In this document: piece by piece, positions 1 through 8,118 of the stretch
Layout of the letters: each line of letters starts with the position of its first letter
Numbering within the stretch: the first letter of the stretch is position 1
Source: Cyanobacteria bacterium UBA11370
GTDB lineage: Bacteria > Cyanobacteriota > Cyanobacteriia > Cyanobacteriales > Coleofasciculaceae
DNA: 33,230 nt
Assembly: GCA_003486645.1 (NCBI GenBank)
Contig: DNGI01000012.1
Location: 1-33,230, forward strand
Reading direction: 5' to 3'
The notes under the pieces: generated by a model
Seen by the model: only the letters and a program-made list of their open reading frames with translations
Databases searched by the model: none
Told to the model about the DNA's origin: nothing
Made by a program: the position numbers and the translations under genes

Positions 1-1
1 A

Positions 2-334
2 CTCTTATTTGGAATAACTATATATGCTGGAATAGTGTGTAACATGGCAGGGGTTGCAGTTGCTCTTGGGGATTTAGAGAATGCTCGGAAGTATAGCCTT
101 GAAAGCCTTCGATTTTTTTCAAGTATTGATAATAAAGAAGGAATTGCAACTACGAAATGGCGGCTAGCAGAGATTGAATTGCCTCAAAATCCTGAATCTG
201 CTTTGGCATTTGCTAGAGATGCTTATGATATTTTTAGCCGTTTGGGTATGATACAAGAATGCGTAGAACTACAAAATATGATTTCTAAGATTAATAATTT
301 TATTAAAGAGGATAAAAATGAATTACAGTTTTAA
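2..334 (+). CDS. C-terminal end of a TPR-repeat protein (cut by window edge)
   Basis: The reading frame is open from base 2 to the stop at 332-334, so the gene starts outside the window. About 110 residues are visible. They form TPR-like helix pairs: a first pair with NMAGVAVALGDLENARKY, and a second with NPESALAFARDAYDIFSRLG. TPR arrays are protein-protein interaction scaffolds, and in cyanobacteria they often form the C-terminus of large NB-ARC or CHAT regulatory proteins; which one this is cannot be told from the tail. The GTG at 35 is only an internal codon. The stop is followed by AT-rich sequence and then a transposase remnant, so the gene sits next to a site of rearrangement. Confidence 0.6.
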   Translation, partial: LLFGITIYAGIVCNMAGVAVALGDLENARKYSLESLRFFSSIDNKEGIATTKWRLAEIELPQNPESALAFARDAYDIFSRLGMIQECVELQNMISKINNFIKEDKNELQF

Positions 335-377
335 ATTAAAATAATTACTTTTTTTTAAATGTAAATATTTATGATAA

Positions 378-746
378 GGAAAATTTGTTTATACGGAGTT
401 TAAAGATTGTAAAACAGGTGGTTATAACCTTCAAGCTTCTCAAGCATCGCCTAATAGATTAATTAGCTTAATTTTATTAATTGCTTTAGCGATGACTTCC
501 GCCTGGTTGCAGGGTAAAAAAACTAAGCTACAAGGACAAGAAAAATATGTTTGTCGTCTGACAGAACCAGGTAGGACTAGAAGAAGACATAGCAACTTTT
601 GGATTGGTCTTTATGGGCAAAATTGGCTAATCGCTTTTTACTCCTGCCAGTTATGGGTCGAGCAAATGCTTAATTATACGCCCAACAAAAAATCATTTTA
701 TCAACAAGGTTTGAGAGCTATAACCCAGATCCAGCAACCTCTCTAG
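378..746 (+). pseudogene. IS4-type transposase, C-terminal remnant
   Basis: A frame open from 378 (upstream stop TAA at 375-377) gives about 122 residues and has no proper start. It contains an E-x2-FKDCKTGGYNL stretch that fits the E-x6-K end of the IS4-family DDE catalytic core, then a hydrophobic LILLIALAMTSAWLQG segment and a basic EPGRTRRRHSNFW stretch, as in cyanobacterial IS4-like transposases. The DD part of the catalytic triad is missing, so it cannot be active. It lies between a TPR gene and a broken defence locus. The family call rests on pattern recall of the C-terminal block. Confidence 0.7.
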
Positions 747-953
747 CTTCGTTGTCGCCCCCTGAAGCTAAAGCCACAAGCAGTCTCAGTTTACCTGTGA
801 TTTCCCCCGTATAACCTGAATGCCAACCAATATCTTTATGATAAGTGCGATCTGCTGTAAGCAGCAGCGCTTCGTGATCGCAAAAGTTTTCCTTCGCTGG
901 AAATAGTCAAACCTTTTATCCTGAAGTTTCAGGGCTACCCAGAGTCCACTTGA
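747..953 (+). other. Gene-less stretch beside the transposase remnant
   Basis: No supportable plus-strand gene. It contains the interspersed repeat at 849-881. On the minus strand, 906 down to 727 is open for about 60 codons and reads as a coherent peptide (for example DIGWHSGYTGEITGKLRLL), which may be a gene fragment of unknown origin. The Trypco1-like frame begins only after the stop at 951-953. Confidence 0.4.
849..881. repeat. Cyanobacterial interspersed repeat, copy 1
   Basis: GATCTGCTGTAAGCAGCAGC followed by GCTTCGTGATCGC. The core can fold through CTGCT...AGCAG. A close relative is at 32401-32436, at the other end of the window, so this is a dispersed intergenic repeat rather than part of the local gene. 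Confidence 0.55.
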
Positions 954-1238
954 ACTGGTGAGTTATTTCTGCCGCGCTGCACTAGTACGGGGCGAGAGGA
1001 TGTTGGGTTTGATGTCAAGCAGTTTCAGCCTGTTGCGGACGCGATCGAGGGGGTGGTGCAGATGATTGCCGCTCCGATCCAGAAGGTGAAACCTAAGAAG
1101 GCGACGGTGAAGTTTGGCATGGAACTGGCGATCGAGTCGGGGCAGTTGACAGCAGTGATTGTGAAAGGCTCTGGCAAAGCTAATCTCGAAATCACCTTGG
1201 AATGGGAACGGGAACGGCAAGAAAAAGTTGAGCCATGA
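954..1238 (+). pseudogene. Trypco1-like (trypsin-co-occurring) domain protein, N-terminus lost
   Basis: The frame is open from 954 to the TGA at 1236-1238, about 94 residues. The C-terminal part (VKFGMELAIESGQL, then KGSGKANLEITLEW) fits the small beta-rich Trypco1 domain (CU044_2847-like), which usually precedes or is fused to trypsin-NACHT defence proteins. A full family member would be about 110-130 aa with an N-terminal strand pair; here the frame runs upstream into a stop without a convincing ATG, and the only in-frame start is GTG at 1053, which would leave 61 residues. The upstream part seems cut off near the transposase remnant. Its stop overlaps the next start (ATGA at 1235-1238), so the two genes were translationally coupled. 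Function in the family is unproven. Confidence 0.5.
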
Positions 1239-1699
1239 GTCAGCTAGAGAATCTGCTGCAACAGTGTACAGTCAAGCTTACCCTTCCCGGTCGAATCGGA
1301 TGGAGTGATTTAGTTGCAAAGCAGTCTGATATTGATTTTCAGCCTTACCTACGATCAATAGCCACAACCTATAAAATGTGGTGGCAGCTTTATACGTTGA
1401 CAGATACAGAAGGCAAGCAGCAACAGATAAAGGAATCAGCCCCAACTTTTGACTTTGGGTTGATGGTGCAGACGGTGCAAAAGCGGGAGCGAGAACAATC
1501 GCAGGAAGGGAAACAAGAGCAAGAAAAAGTCGAGCGATTTTCGGTATTGGATGGGTTGCGAAAGTATGCTCTAGGGGAAGAGCCGGAGCATGTGTTGTTG
1601 GTTGGACGACCGGGTTCGGGTAAGTCTACTGCATTGGCGCGGTTGCTGTTGGAAGAAGCAACAGTACCTCATGCAAAAATCCCAGTGTTGGTGGAATGA
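1235..1699 (+). pseudogene. NACHT NTPase, N-terminal fragment with Walker A
   Basis: This 154-residue frame carries an N-terminal module beginning with LLQQCTVKL, a charged linker rich in E, Q and K (about residues 85-100), and a P-loop (LLVGRPGSGKSTALARLLLEEA) at about 123-144. The next strand, KIPVLVE, is the normal second beta strand of a NACHT domain, and the frame then stops. Walker B, the sensor region and the winged helix are absent; the sequence resumes in another frame at 1696 in the winged-helix-like part. The simplest reading is an internal deletion with a frame change at about 1693-1699. NACHT proteins of this type are STAND-class defence sensors. Confidence 0.7.
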
Positions 1700-4656
1700 T
1701 GTTATGTGAGGTTTTCCAGCAAGCTCCTGACAACCAATTGCCCTCTAACCTGGCAGGAGTTTTTCAGGTGTTTACGACTATGTATGAAATTAGCAGTGTT
1801 CGTAAACACGAAATTGCACTGCTGAAAGGCGATGTCAGACCTTTAAGCGATCGCCGACTGTGGAAAAAAGCTTTGATAGCGATTGCATCCATCATGATGC
1901 AAGGAAAAACACCCGTTGATTTTCGACCAGTTATTCACCGAGATGAAGCTGAAAGCGAACTCAGCAGAGTCTTTCCAAACGAGAAATTTCCAATTCGAGA
2001 CATCTTGGATGACTTGCTCAAGTACCATCTGTTCCAAAATCGCAGCACTGAACAAATCGAGTTTCGCCACCAACTCATCCAGGAATATTACGCGGCAGAA
2101 TATCTCCTCAAGCTATTGCCAACCCTGACTGATGATGAACTGAAGCAAAATTACCTCAACTACCTGAAGTGGACAGAACCAGTGGCATTGATGCTTTCTC
2201 TAGTGGACAGTGAGGCACAGGCACTGCGGGTAGTGCAGCACTCAATAAAAGTGGATTGGATGTTGGGTGCAAGATTGGCAGGTGAGGTGAAACAAAAATT
2301 TCAGGCGAAAACGGTCAAGCTTGTGGAAGATTTAGAGGTAGCTAATTGGTTGAAGGTTCAGCTTTTGGGAGCGACGAGATCGGATTATGCGATTCCTACT
2401 TGGGTTAACTTGGCAGAAGGGTGTAGTTGGGAAACACGAAAGGAGATAGCAGAGTTATTAAGCCACATTAGATCCAATGCAGCGATGGCAGCTTTACTAA
2501 AGCTGCTGGAAGATTCCTATTTTTCTGTACGTGTGAGTGCAGCTAAAGCATTAGGTGAAATTGGCTCTGATGAGGCTATTCCTGGTTTACTTAAATTGTT
2601 GGAAAAAGCTGACTTTTCTATCCGTGCGAATCGGTATGTACGTCAATGTGCAGTAGACGCACTAGGTGAAATTGGCTCTGAATTAGCTGTTTCTAGTCTG
2701 CTTGAATTAATAGATGATTCTGACTCTAGAGTACGTTGTAGTGTAGTAAATGCATTAGGTAAAATTGGTACTGAGAATTCCACATCTGCCTTATTGAAGC
2801 TATTGGAGGACTCTGACCCTGATGTGAGTCAAGGTGCAGTGGAGGCATTATGTGCAATTGGTTCTGACGCTGGAATTTCTGCTTGTCTGAACTCGTTGGG
2901 GCATCGTAATGACTTGTTCTGTAGAGAAGCAAGCATATTGGGAAAAATCGGTTCTGAAACTGTTATTTCTGGTTTGCACAAACTGACAGACGATGCCAAC
3001 TTTAGAGTGCGTCAGGATGTGGCGACAGCACTAGGCGAGACTGGCTCCGAAAAAGCCATTCCTAGCTTACTCAAATTGATGGATGATTCTGACTCTGGAG
3101 TGCGTGCGAGTGTAGCAGAAGCATTAGGCAAGATTGGTTCTAACGTCGCCATTGTTGCTCTGCTTCAACTACTGGAGGATGCTAATCCTAATGTTCGTAA
3201 GAGTGCCGCAAAAGGTATAAGAAAAGCGTTACTAACCAACATTAAGTCTGAAGCTACTATTGCTACTTTAATCAAGTTGGCGAAACACCATGACTTCAAT
3301 ATGCGTTGGAGGGTTGCAGAAGCATTAGGCAAGATTGGTTCTAACACTGCTATTCCCATCTTGCTTAAGTTAGTGCAAGATTCTGATGTAAAGGATACCT
3401 ATCACACTGTGCGTAAGATGGCAGCAAAAGCATTAGGTAAGATTGGTTCTAACACTGCCATTCCCAGCTTGCTCAAGATGCTGGAAGATGCTAACTCTGG
3501 TGTACGTGAGAGTGTAGCGGAAGCATTAGGTGAGATTGGCTCTGATACTGCTATTCCTGGTTTGCTTAAATTGGTGGGAGATTCTAAATCTAAAGTGCGT
3601 GCGTCAGCAGCGGAGGCATTAGGTGAGATTGGCTCTGAAGCTGCCATTTCTGATCTACTCAAACTGGTGGAAGACTCTGACATTGATGTGCGTTGGAAAG
3701 CATCAGAGGCATTAGGTAAAATTGGCTCTGATAAGGCTGTGCCTGGTTTACTTAAACTGACAAAACATGATAGCTCTGATGTGCGTAAGAGTGCAGCGGA
3801 GGCGTTAGGTGAGATTGGCTCCGATACTGCTATTCCTGGCTTAACCCAGTTGTTGGTAGATTCTACCGCCAAGGTTTTTTGGAGCGCAGTAGAGGTATTA
3901 GGTAAGATTGGCTCTGATAAAATTATCCCTGACTTGATTCCTACCTTGAGCGTCGTCTTGATTGAATTAATGGAAGATACGAACACTAATGTTCGTAAGA
4001 CGGCAGCAGAGACTCTGAGCGAATTTGCGAAAAAACACACAGAGGTGGTTGCCCGTCACCTCTCCCATCTCCTCACCTTGATCCGGACTGATTCGGGCAA
4101 AGAAATCTATCATGTTGTTCTTACTATCCAGGAGATCTGTAAGTACTACAACTACGAAATCTTTCAAGCCCATCTAGCAGCGCAGAAAGCCGACAAGAAC
4201 AACATCCATAACCGCGATCCAAACGCTATAACCATACAAACCCTGGAAAGATTAACCATCATGACTGACAAATCACCAATTTTCAACCAGCAACACGCAA
4301 CCATTGGCGTGAACTATGCCGCTGAAGGCAGCACAATAGAATTTACTCAACACACCAGTTCCTCTGAGCAAACCTTTGAGATTTTGCTCACCGACTATAA
4401 GCAATTTATTGAGCAACTTCAGCAGAAATATCCCACATTGGCAGACCCAACCACCGTTCCGCAAATTATCGAAGTAGAGGCAAAACTCCTCGAAGCCCAG
4501 GATCAACAGCGGTGGCAAAACTTCCTCAGTCTCAAACGACTTTGGAACGGCAGTAAGAAAGCAGGCATCAAAGTTGGCGAACACTTTGCCGAAAACAATG
4601 TCTGGGCAAAAGGTGCGATCGCTTTTCTCGAAGGTGTCAGCGAAGATGTGAAATAA
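1696..4656 (+). pseudogene. HEAT-repeat C-terminal part of the broken NACHT protein
   Basis: A 986-residue frame. Residues 1-145 match the region after the NACHT core: MLCEVFQQ, a helix with LSDRRLWKKALIAIAS, and FRHQLIQEYYAAEYLL, typical of the end of NACHT ATPases. From about 245 to 800 there are around eighteen HEAT units of about 31 residues, each with ALG(E/K)IGS, a helix like AIPGLLKLLEDS, and a VR at the repeat turn. HEAT arrays are the ligand-sensing part in STAND proteins. The last 150 residues form a separate C-terminal tail. It could be translated from the ATG at 1696, but that start is probably created by the deletion because the protein lacks a P-loop. The near-identical repeats at DNA level invite recombination. 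Whether the fragment has any remaining function is unknown. Confidence 0.7.
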
Positions 4657-4685
4657 CCATCATTGAACTAAGCGGACTCAAAACC

Positions 4686-4793
4686 ATGCCTCAAACACCT
4701 CTCCAACATATTGCTGCCGAAGTCCAACTTTTCAACACCTTAGAACAAAAGGAAAACTTCCTGTTCCTTTTGGATGCCCTCACGACCTGTTAA
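4686..4793 (+). CDS. Very short ORF in the 4657-4914 gap (doubtful)
   Basis: A 35-codon frame (starts MPQTPLQHIAAEVQLF) lies 29 bases after the HEAT gene. Its helical composition resembles a leftover of a longer gene; the sequence after its TAA is low-complexity lysine-rich in another frame. No clear ribosome site precedes it. The rest of the gap up to 4914 shows nothing recognisable. It may be a remnant rather than a gene. Confidence 0.2.
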   Translation: MPQTPLQHIAAEVQLFNTLEQKENFLFLLDALTTC

Positions 4794-4914
4794 TCAGCCT
4801 TAAAAAAGCAGAGGAAAAGCTAGCTAAGTATGCGATATAAGCTACAGGTTGTAATCAAATAAGTACATAAAAAAGATAAATTTAGCAAACATTTAGTAAA
4901 ATGGGATGATTGAA

Positions 4915-5379
4915 TCACGCAGTTTTCAACGGTGCAACAACTCTAATAGTAGTTTTTGGTTGAATTGAAATTCCCAAAACCTCACTAATTTCGAGCAATT
5001 GTATCAGCGTCGCCGATTCATACTCTCTATCTTCATATCGCTGAAGAAGACTCTCTTCAATTCCCAGCCGTTCAGCAAGTTCCTTCTGGCTAATTTTAGC
5101 AGCAATACGGGCTTGAATCAGAACGCGGGGGAGCTGAGAGAGAGAATCGATTTCAAAGACGATTGGTTCGCTCTCATCCCGATTAATTAGGGCTTCATAC
5201 TCCTGCATCTGGGAGGTAAAGTCATCTAACAGACTCTGCACTCCATCTACATTGAGCTGCCACATAATAGGATTGGTTTTCTTCAAGTCATTATCCGGTG
5301 AATTTAGCAGTGCCAACGCCCGTTCAAACCCCTCAATACGCTCTTTAGTTACTTGGTACTCTAAATCATTTAAAATCAC
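4915..5379 (-). CDS. XRE-family antitoxin-like regulator
   Basis: About 154 residues. The N-terminal half is a helical region with no recognised fold (ERIEGFERALALL, then a segment around LLDDFTSQMQEYEAL). The C-terminal half is a helix-turn-helix of XRE/Cro type: RIAAKISQKELAERLGIEES, then LLQRYEDREYESATLIQLLE. I chose the GTG at 5379-5377 because it overlaps the upstream stop as GTGA and has AGGTGG six bases before it; a GTG three codons earlier at 5388 is possible. It is cotranscribed with the nucleotidyltransferase-like gene. In such pairs the HTH protein usually neutralises the partner and represses the operon; that role is inferred from the arrangement. Confidence 0.7.
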   Translation of the reverse strand: MILNDLEYQVTKERIEGFERALALLNSPDNDLKKTNPIMWQLNVDGVQSLLDDFTSQMQEYEALINRDESEPIVFEIDSLSQLPRVLIQARIAAKISQKELAERLGIEESLLQRYEDREYESATLIQLLEISEVLGISIQPKTTIRVVAPLKTA

Positions 5380-5828
5380 GGTTCCCACCTCACTAAATCT
5401 ATAGCGATTATTCCCTTGCAGTTTTGTCTTTTATCAAGCTGGAACAGTTCTAAAAAAGTCAGTTCTGTATCATCAGCTATCAACTCAGATGGAAAAAGTT
5501 CTCCCCTGTATTTAGATTTTTGGGCTGCTCGTCTATCATAAAGATTGAGCAAGGTGGGAGCGTTATTTCTGATGTAATCGATATCAACTCCCTCAGCATC
5601 CCAGCAGGCATCAAAGTCATTCGGGTTCAGCTTGTCGGTGACAAAACTACCATTAATATAGATGGTTCGACAGCCTGCGGCTCTAAGATGCTCCATCGCC
5701 TTTTTGAGTCCTTCTATCAGCCACGAACGCTGCACTGTGGTGTCAAATCGGGCGAGAAATTCATCCCAGGTACAAAAATGAATCCCTGGAGGCAGGTTGC
5801 CGTTATCATCAAACGGTGGAATTGTCAT
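5376..5828 (-). CDS. Nucleotidyltransferase-fold toxin-like protein (DUF6932-like)
   Basis: 150 residues. It has a minimal nucleotidyltransferase signature: GSFVTDKLNPNDFDACWD at about 60-77, where the GS pair and the D-x-D (D71, D73) are the expected metal and nucleotide residues. A C-terminal LELFQLDKR...GIIAIDL strand-helix follows. The start at 5828 is preceded by a very strong Shine-Dalgarno (GGAGGTGAT on the minus strand, 5848-5840). It precedes the XRE gene with a 4-base overlap. NTase-fold toxins modify tRNA or proteins in known MNT-type modules; the target here cannot be read from sequence. It could also be a housekeeping-like NTase, but the XRE partner favours toxin-antitoxin. Confidence 0.65.
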   Translation of the reverse strand: MTIPPFDDNGNLPPGIHFCTWDEFLARFDTTVQRSWLIEGLKKAMEHLRAAGCRTIYINGSFVTDKLNPNDFDACWDAEGVDIDYIRNNAPTLLNLYDRRAAQKSKYRGELFPSELIADDTELTFLELFQLDKRQNCKGIIAIDLVRWEP

Positions 5829-5839
5829 GTTAAACCTAT

Positions 5840-5848
5840 ATCACCTCC
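5840..5848 (-). promoter_or_regulatory. Strong Shine-Dalgarno for the NTase-like gene
   Basis: GGAGGTGAT on the minus strand complements the 16S rRNA tail over nine bases, ending 11 bases before the ATG at 5828. It supports that start. Confidence 0.6.
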
Positions 5849-5960
5849 AACTGTGAATGAGCTACCGAGAAGGAACCCTACAATCCTGAAGCCATCAAAC
5901 GGGTAGCAGAGCCATAATAGAGCTTAGTGGCTTTGGGCTTTAAGCAATTACACAATTCTC

Positions 5961-6104
5961 ATGCAACCCATTGAAATCCTTGAACGGGTAAAATCCACCT
6001 ACAAAAATTACATCAAAACGTCCTTCCCGGTCAGGACTTACGCAACTCAAAGGATGCGATCACCAACCGAAATTAGGCAAGGGGCAGGGGGAACTCCAGC
6101 TTAG
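5961..6104 (+). pseudogene. N-terminal fragment resembling a DEAD/DEAH-type helicase
   Basis: The frame starts MQPIEILERVKSTYKNYIKT, which I recall as the start of large cyanobacterial helicase-like proteins of defence loci. After about 24 residues the similarity ends exactly where TCAGGACTTACGCAAC (6031-6046) begins, a sequence resembling the end of a cyanobacterial insertion sequence; the frame then runs into a G-rich stretch and stops at 6104. The rest of the 5829-6144 gap holds this repeat-like sequence (AGGCAAGGGGCAGGGGGA at 6076-6093) and nothing else. The helicase match is from memory and short, so the call is tentative. Confidence 0.35.
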
Positions 6105-6144
6105 TTTACCCAATTTTTCATGCGTCTTAGCTGATCTTGAATCA

Positions 6145-7107
6145 TTACTCATCTGCTAGAAGGGATTCCATCTGCGCCAGCAATTTTTCTAATTGCTCTT
6201 GTTTTTCTGGATTATCCCAAAACTTGGCTTTCTGGAGACGACCATGAGTTTCTTTAACACGGTTCTTCAAGGAAGGCGGTTCCTCTTTTGCAGGAGTAGT
6301 TACTGCCTTAATCCGTTCCCGAATTTGGGAAAGGGACAAATCCTTCTCAATCGCTTCTCTCAACAACTCTTGTCTGATCGTTTCCTCTTTCATGCGTGCG
6401 ATCGCCGTCGCTTTAGTATAAGCAATCTCTCCTTGGCGCAAAGACTCTAGGATTTCTTCCGGGAGATTCAACAAAGGTAAACGATGCTTGACGAAAGATT
6501 GCCAGCTCATCCGACCCAAAGTTGTAAAGAGTTTCTCAACTTCAACTTCGTCGGGTTGAGCCATAACGTTGTGGTTCACATTTCGCGTCTGAGCATTTTG
6601 CATCCGGTAAAGAAGGGAGATCACTTCAGGTACAGCTAGGTTTAACCGAATCGAGAGCAGTTGCAGAACCCCCTCCGTCTCCTCAACTGGATTAAGATCT
6701 TCTCGTTGCAGATTCTCGACCAAAGCAATTTGTCGAGCCTCAGAGTCAGTTAAGTCAAGAATCAGAACTGGAACTTCAGAAAGTCCAGCAGCAAGAGCGG
6801 CTCGGTAACGACGTTCGCCTGCTACTAGCTCGTACTCCCCGTCCTTTCCTGGTAGCGGGCGCACGATTAGGTTTTCCAAAATACCATGAGCCTTGACTGA
6901 GCGCGTCAGTTGCTCCATTTTTTGGGGATCGAAATAGCGTCGGACTTGTTCGGGTTTGCGGTGAATTTGCTCGACTGGAATTAGCGGCTTCGGTGCTGAA
7001 GAATTATCAGCCGTTGGCTCATTTTCGTCAGCTAGGTCGAACAATCCAGAAATGTCAATTTTTCCCGCGTAAGGCTTTTGTTTTTTAGAATTTTTCGGCT
7101 CACTCAT
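6145..7107 (-). CDS. parB: ParB/Spo0J-family partition protein
   Basis: 320 residues. ParB N-terminal domain: [19 protein letters not shown] at about 42-60, then [16 protein letters not shown] (about 113-128) and [16 protein letters not shown] (about 149-164), the conserved CTP-binding boxes including the GERRYRA motif. A central helix-turn-helix (about 175-240) would bind the centromere site, and a helical basic C-terminus ([20 protein letters not shown]) may dimerise. The start overlaps the parA stop by four bases (ATGA type), so the two are one operon. It would load on parS and stimulate ParA for segregation of the replicon. The binding site is probably the 20-bp repeat array upstream of parA or lies outside the window. 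Confidence 0.92.
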   Translation of the reverse strand: MSEPKNSKKQKPYAGKIDISGLFDLADENEPTADNSSAPKPLIPVEQIHRKPEQVRRYFDPQKMEQLTRSVKAHGILENLIVRPLPGKDGEYELVAGERRYRAALAAGLSEVPVLILDLTDSEARQIALVENLQREDLNPVEETEGVLQLLSIRLNLAVPEVISLLYRMQNAQTRNVNHNVMAQPDEVEVEKLFTTLGRMSWQSFVKHRLPLLNLPEEILESLRQGEIAYTKATAIARMKEETIRQELLREAIEKDLSLSQIRERIKAVTTPAKEEPPSLKNRVKETHGRLQKAKFWDNPEKQEQLEKLLAQMESLLADE

Positions 7108-7934
7108 AATAGTTCTAAACTTTTGATGATTTGGTTCATCGCCTTGAGTGCTGGGTGCTTTTTATCGTACAAAGCCAAGGGCAGGTGAGACTCAGAGGCA
7201 TCAGCAAAAATAGTAGACCGAACAATGGCAGGTAAAACGGGTGCAACAGGAGAAAGTTGCTCGGTAATGGCAGCTAGCGTCCGTTCATCATGGGAGTTTC
7301 TTGAGTCGTACATGGTTGGGACAAAACCCGCAATCTTGAGTTGGCGGTTGGGACGGCTACGCACTAATTTAATCGTGTCAAATAACTGCTGAACGCCATT
7401 AAAAGCTTTGTATTGTGCCTGAATTGGTACTAAGACGTGTGTAGCTGCCACTAAAGAAATATACGATAAGTTGCCCAGGCTTGGAGGACAGTCTATCAAA
7501 ATAAAATCGTATTTTTCGAGAAAGTTGGTTAACGCTTCTTTTAGCCGGAAATCACTCATTACGGCTGATACCAGTTCGCGTTCGGCAAGGGCGAGTCCAA
7601 GATTAGACGGAACCAAATCAACTCCAGGTGTTCCATCACTACTAGCCTCCTTTGCATAGAGTCCGCGATGGATGGGGAGAGGTTCGTCATGCAGGATAGC
7701 ATGGTAAACCGTTTTTTGTAACTCATAGGGGTCAAGCCCTAGAAAAATTGTTAGAGAAGCTTGCGGGTCCATATCGACCAGAAGGACTCGATAATAGTCA
7801 CCTTTTTTCTGGCTGCGCTTTTGATTTTCTTTATTGAGGCGTTTCTGGCAAGCTAATATATATCCAAGATGATTGACTAAAGAGGTTTTTCCAACTCCCC
7901 CAGCCTGATTAAATACGGCAATTACTTTGGTCAT
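7104..7934 (-). CDS. parA: ParA-family partition ATPase lacking the signature lysine
   Basis: 276 residues. The deviant Walker A reads FNQAGGVGKTSLVNHLG (residues 8-24); the usual signature lysine before GGVGKT is alanine, a variant I recall from cyanobacterial plasmid ParAs. Other motifs are present: VLLVDMDPQASLTIFLG (switch I/Walker A') and FILIDCPPSLGNLS (Walker B). There is no N-terminal DNA-binding domain, so it is the small ParA type and cannot by itself repress through an HTH. It is upstream of parB with a 4-base overlap and divergent from the DUF4007 gene across the four-repeat array. It would position replicon copies on the nucleoid. Confidence 0.92.
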   Translation of the reverse strand: MTKVIAVFNQAGGVGKTSLVNHLGYILACQKRLNKENQKRSQKKGDYYRVLLVDMDPQASLTIFLGLDPYELQKTVYHAILHDEPLPIHRGLYAKEASSDGTPGVDLVPSNLGLALAERELVSAVMSDFRLKEALTNFLEKYDFILIDCPPSLGNLSYISLVAATHVLVPIQAQYKAFNGVQQLFDTIKLVRSRPNRQLKIAGFVPTMYDSRNSHDERTLAAITEQLSPVAPVLPAIVRSTIFADASESHLPLALYDKKHPALKAMNQIIKSLELL

Positions 7935-7946
7935 GGGTTGTACAAA

Positions 7947-8026
7947 AATAATAAAATCTTCAAGTAAATAATAAAGTCCTGAAGTGAATAATAAAGTCCT
8001 GAAGTAAATAATAAAGTCGTGAAGTA
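7947..8026. repeat. Four tandem 20-bp direct repeats in the parA/DUF4007 divergent region
   Basis: Four head-to-tail units of exactly 20 bp: 7947-7966 (most divergent), 7967-7986, 7987-8006 and 8007-8026. The consensus is AATAATAAAGTCCTGAAGTA. They begin 12 bases before the parA start codon, so they overlap its leader or promoter. They are candidate parS/operator sites for ParB, or iterons of a replication origin; no initiator gene is seen nearby. The 8027-8118 stretch up to the DUF4007 start has nothing clear beyond AT-rich promoter-like sequence and an AGGAGC/GCTCCT pair. Confidence 0.8.
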
Positions 8027-8118
8027 ACTGGCACAGTACCAGAAAAGAAGATTTAGGAGCTGGTAGATAAGTTTATTATTTTTAGACGCTCCTTTGGTAA
8101 TCTATTAACAGAAATTTT

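Noticed and set aside
3402..4040. 212-codon open frame on the minus strand opposite the HEAT repeats
   Set aside because: It is the mirror of a periodic coding sequence; its repeated SEPISPNASA pattern follows the HEAT codons, and there is no ribosome site.
7947..8026. Possible CRISPR array
   Set aside because: The four 20-bp units are head to tail without spacers, so it is an operator or iteron-type array.
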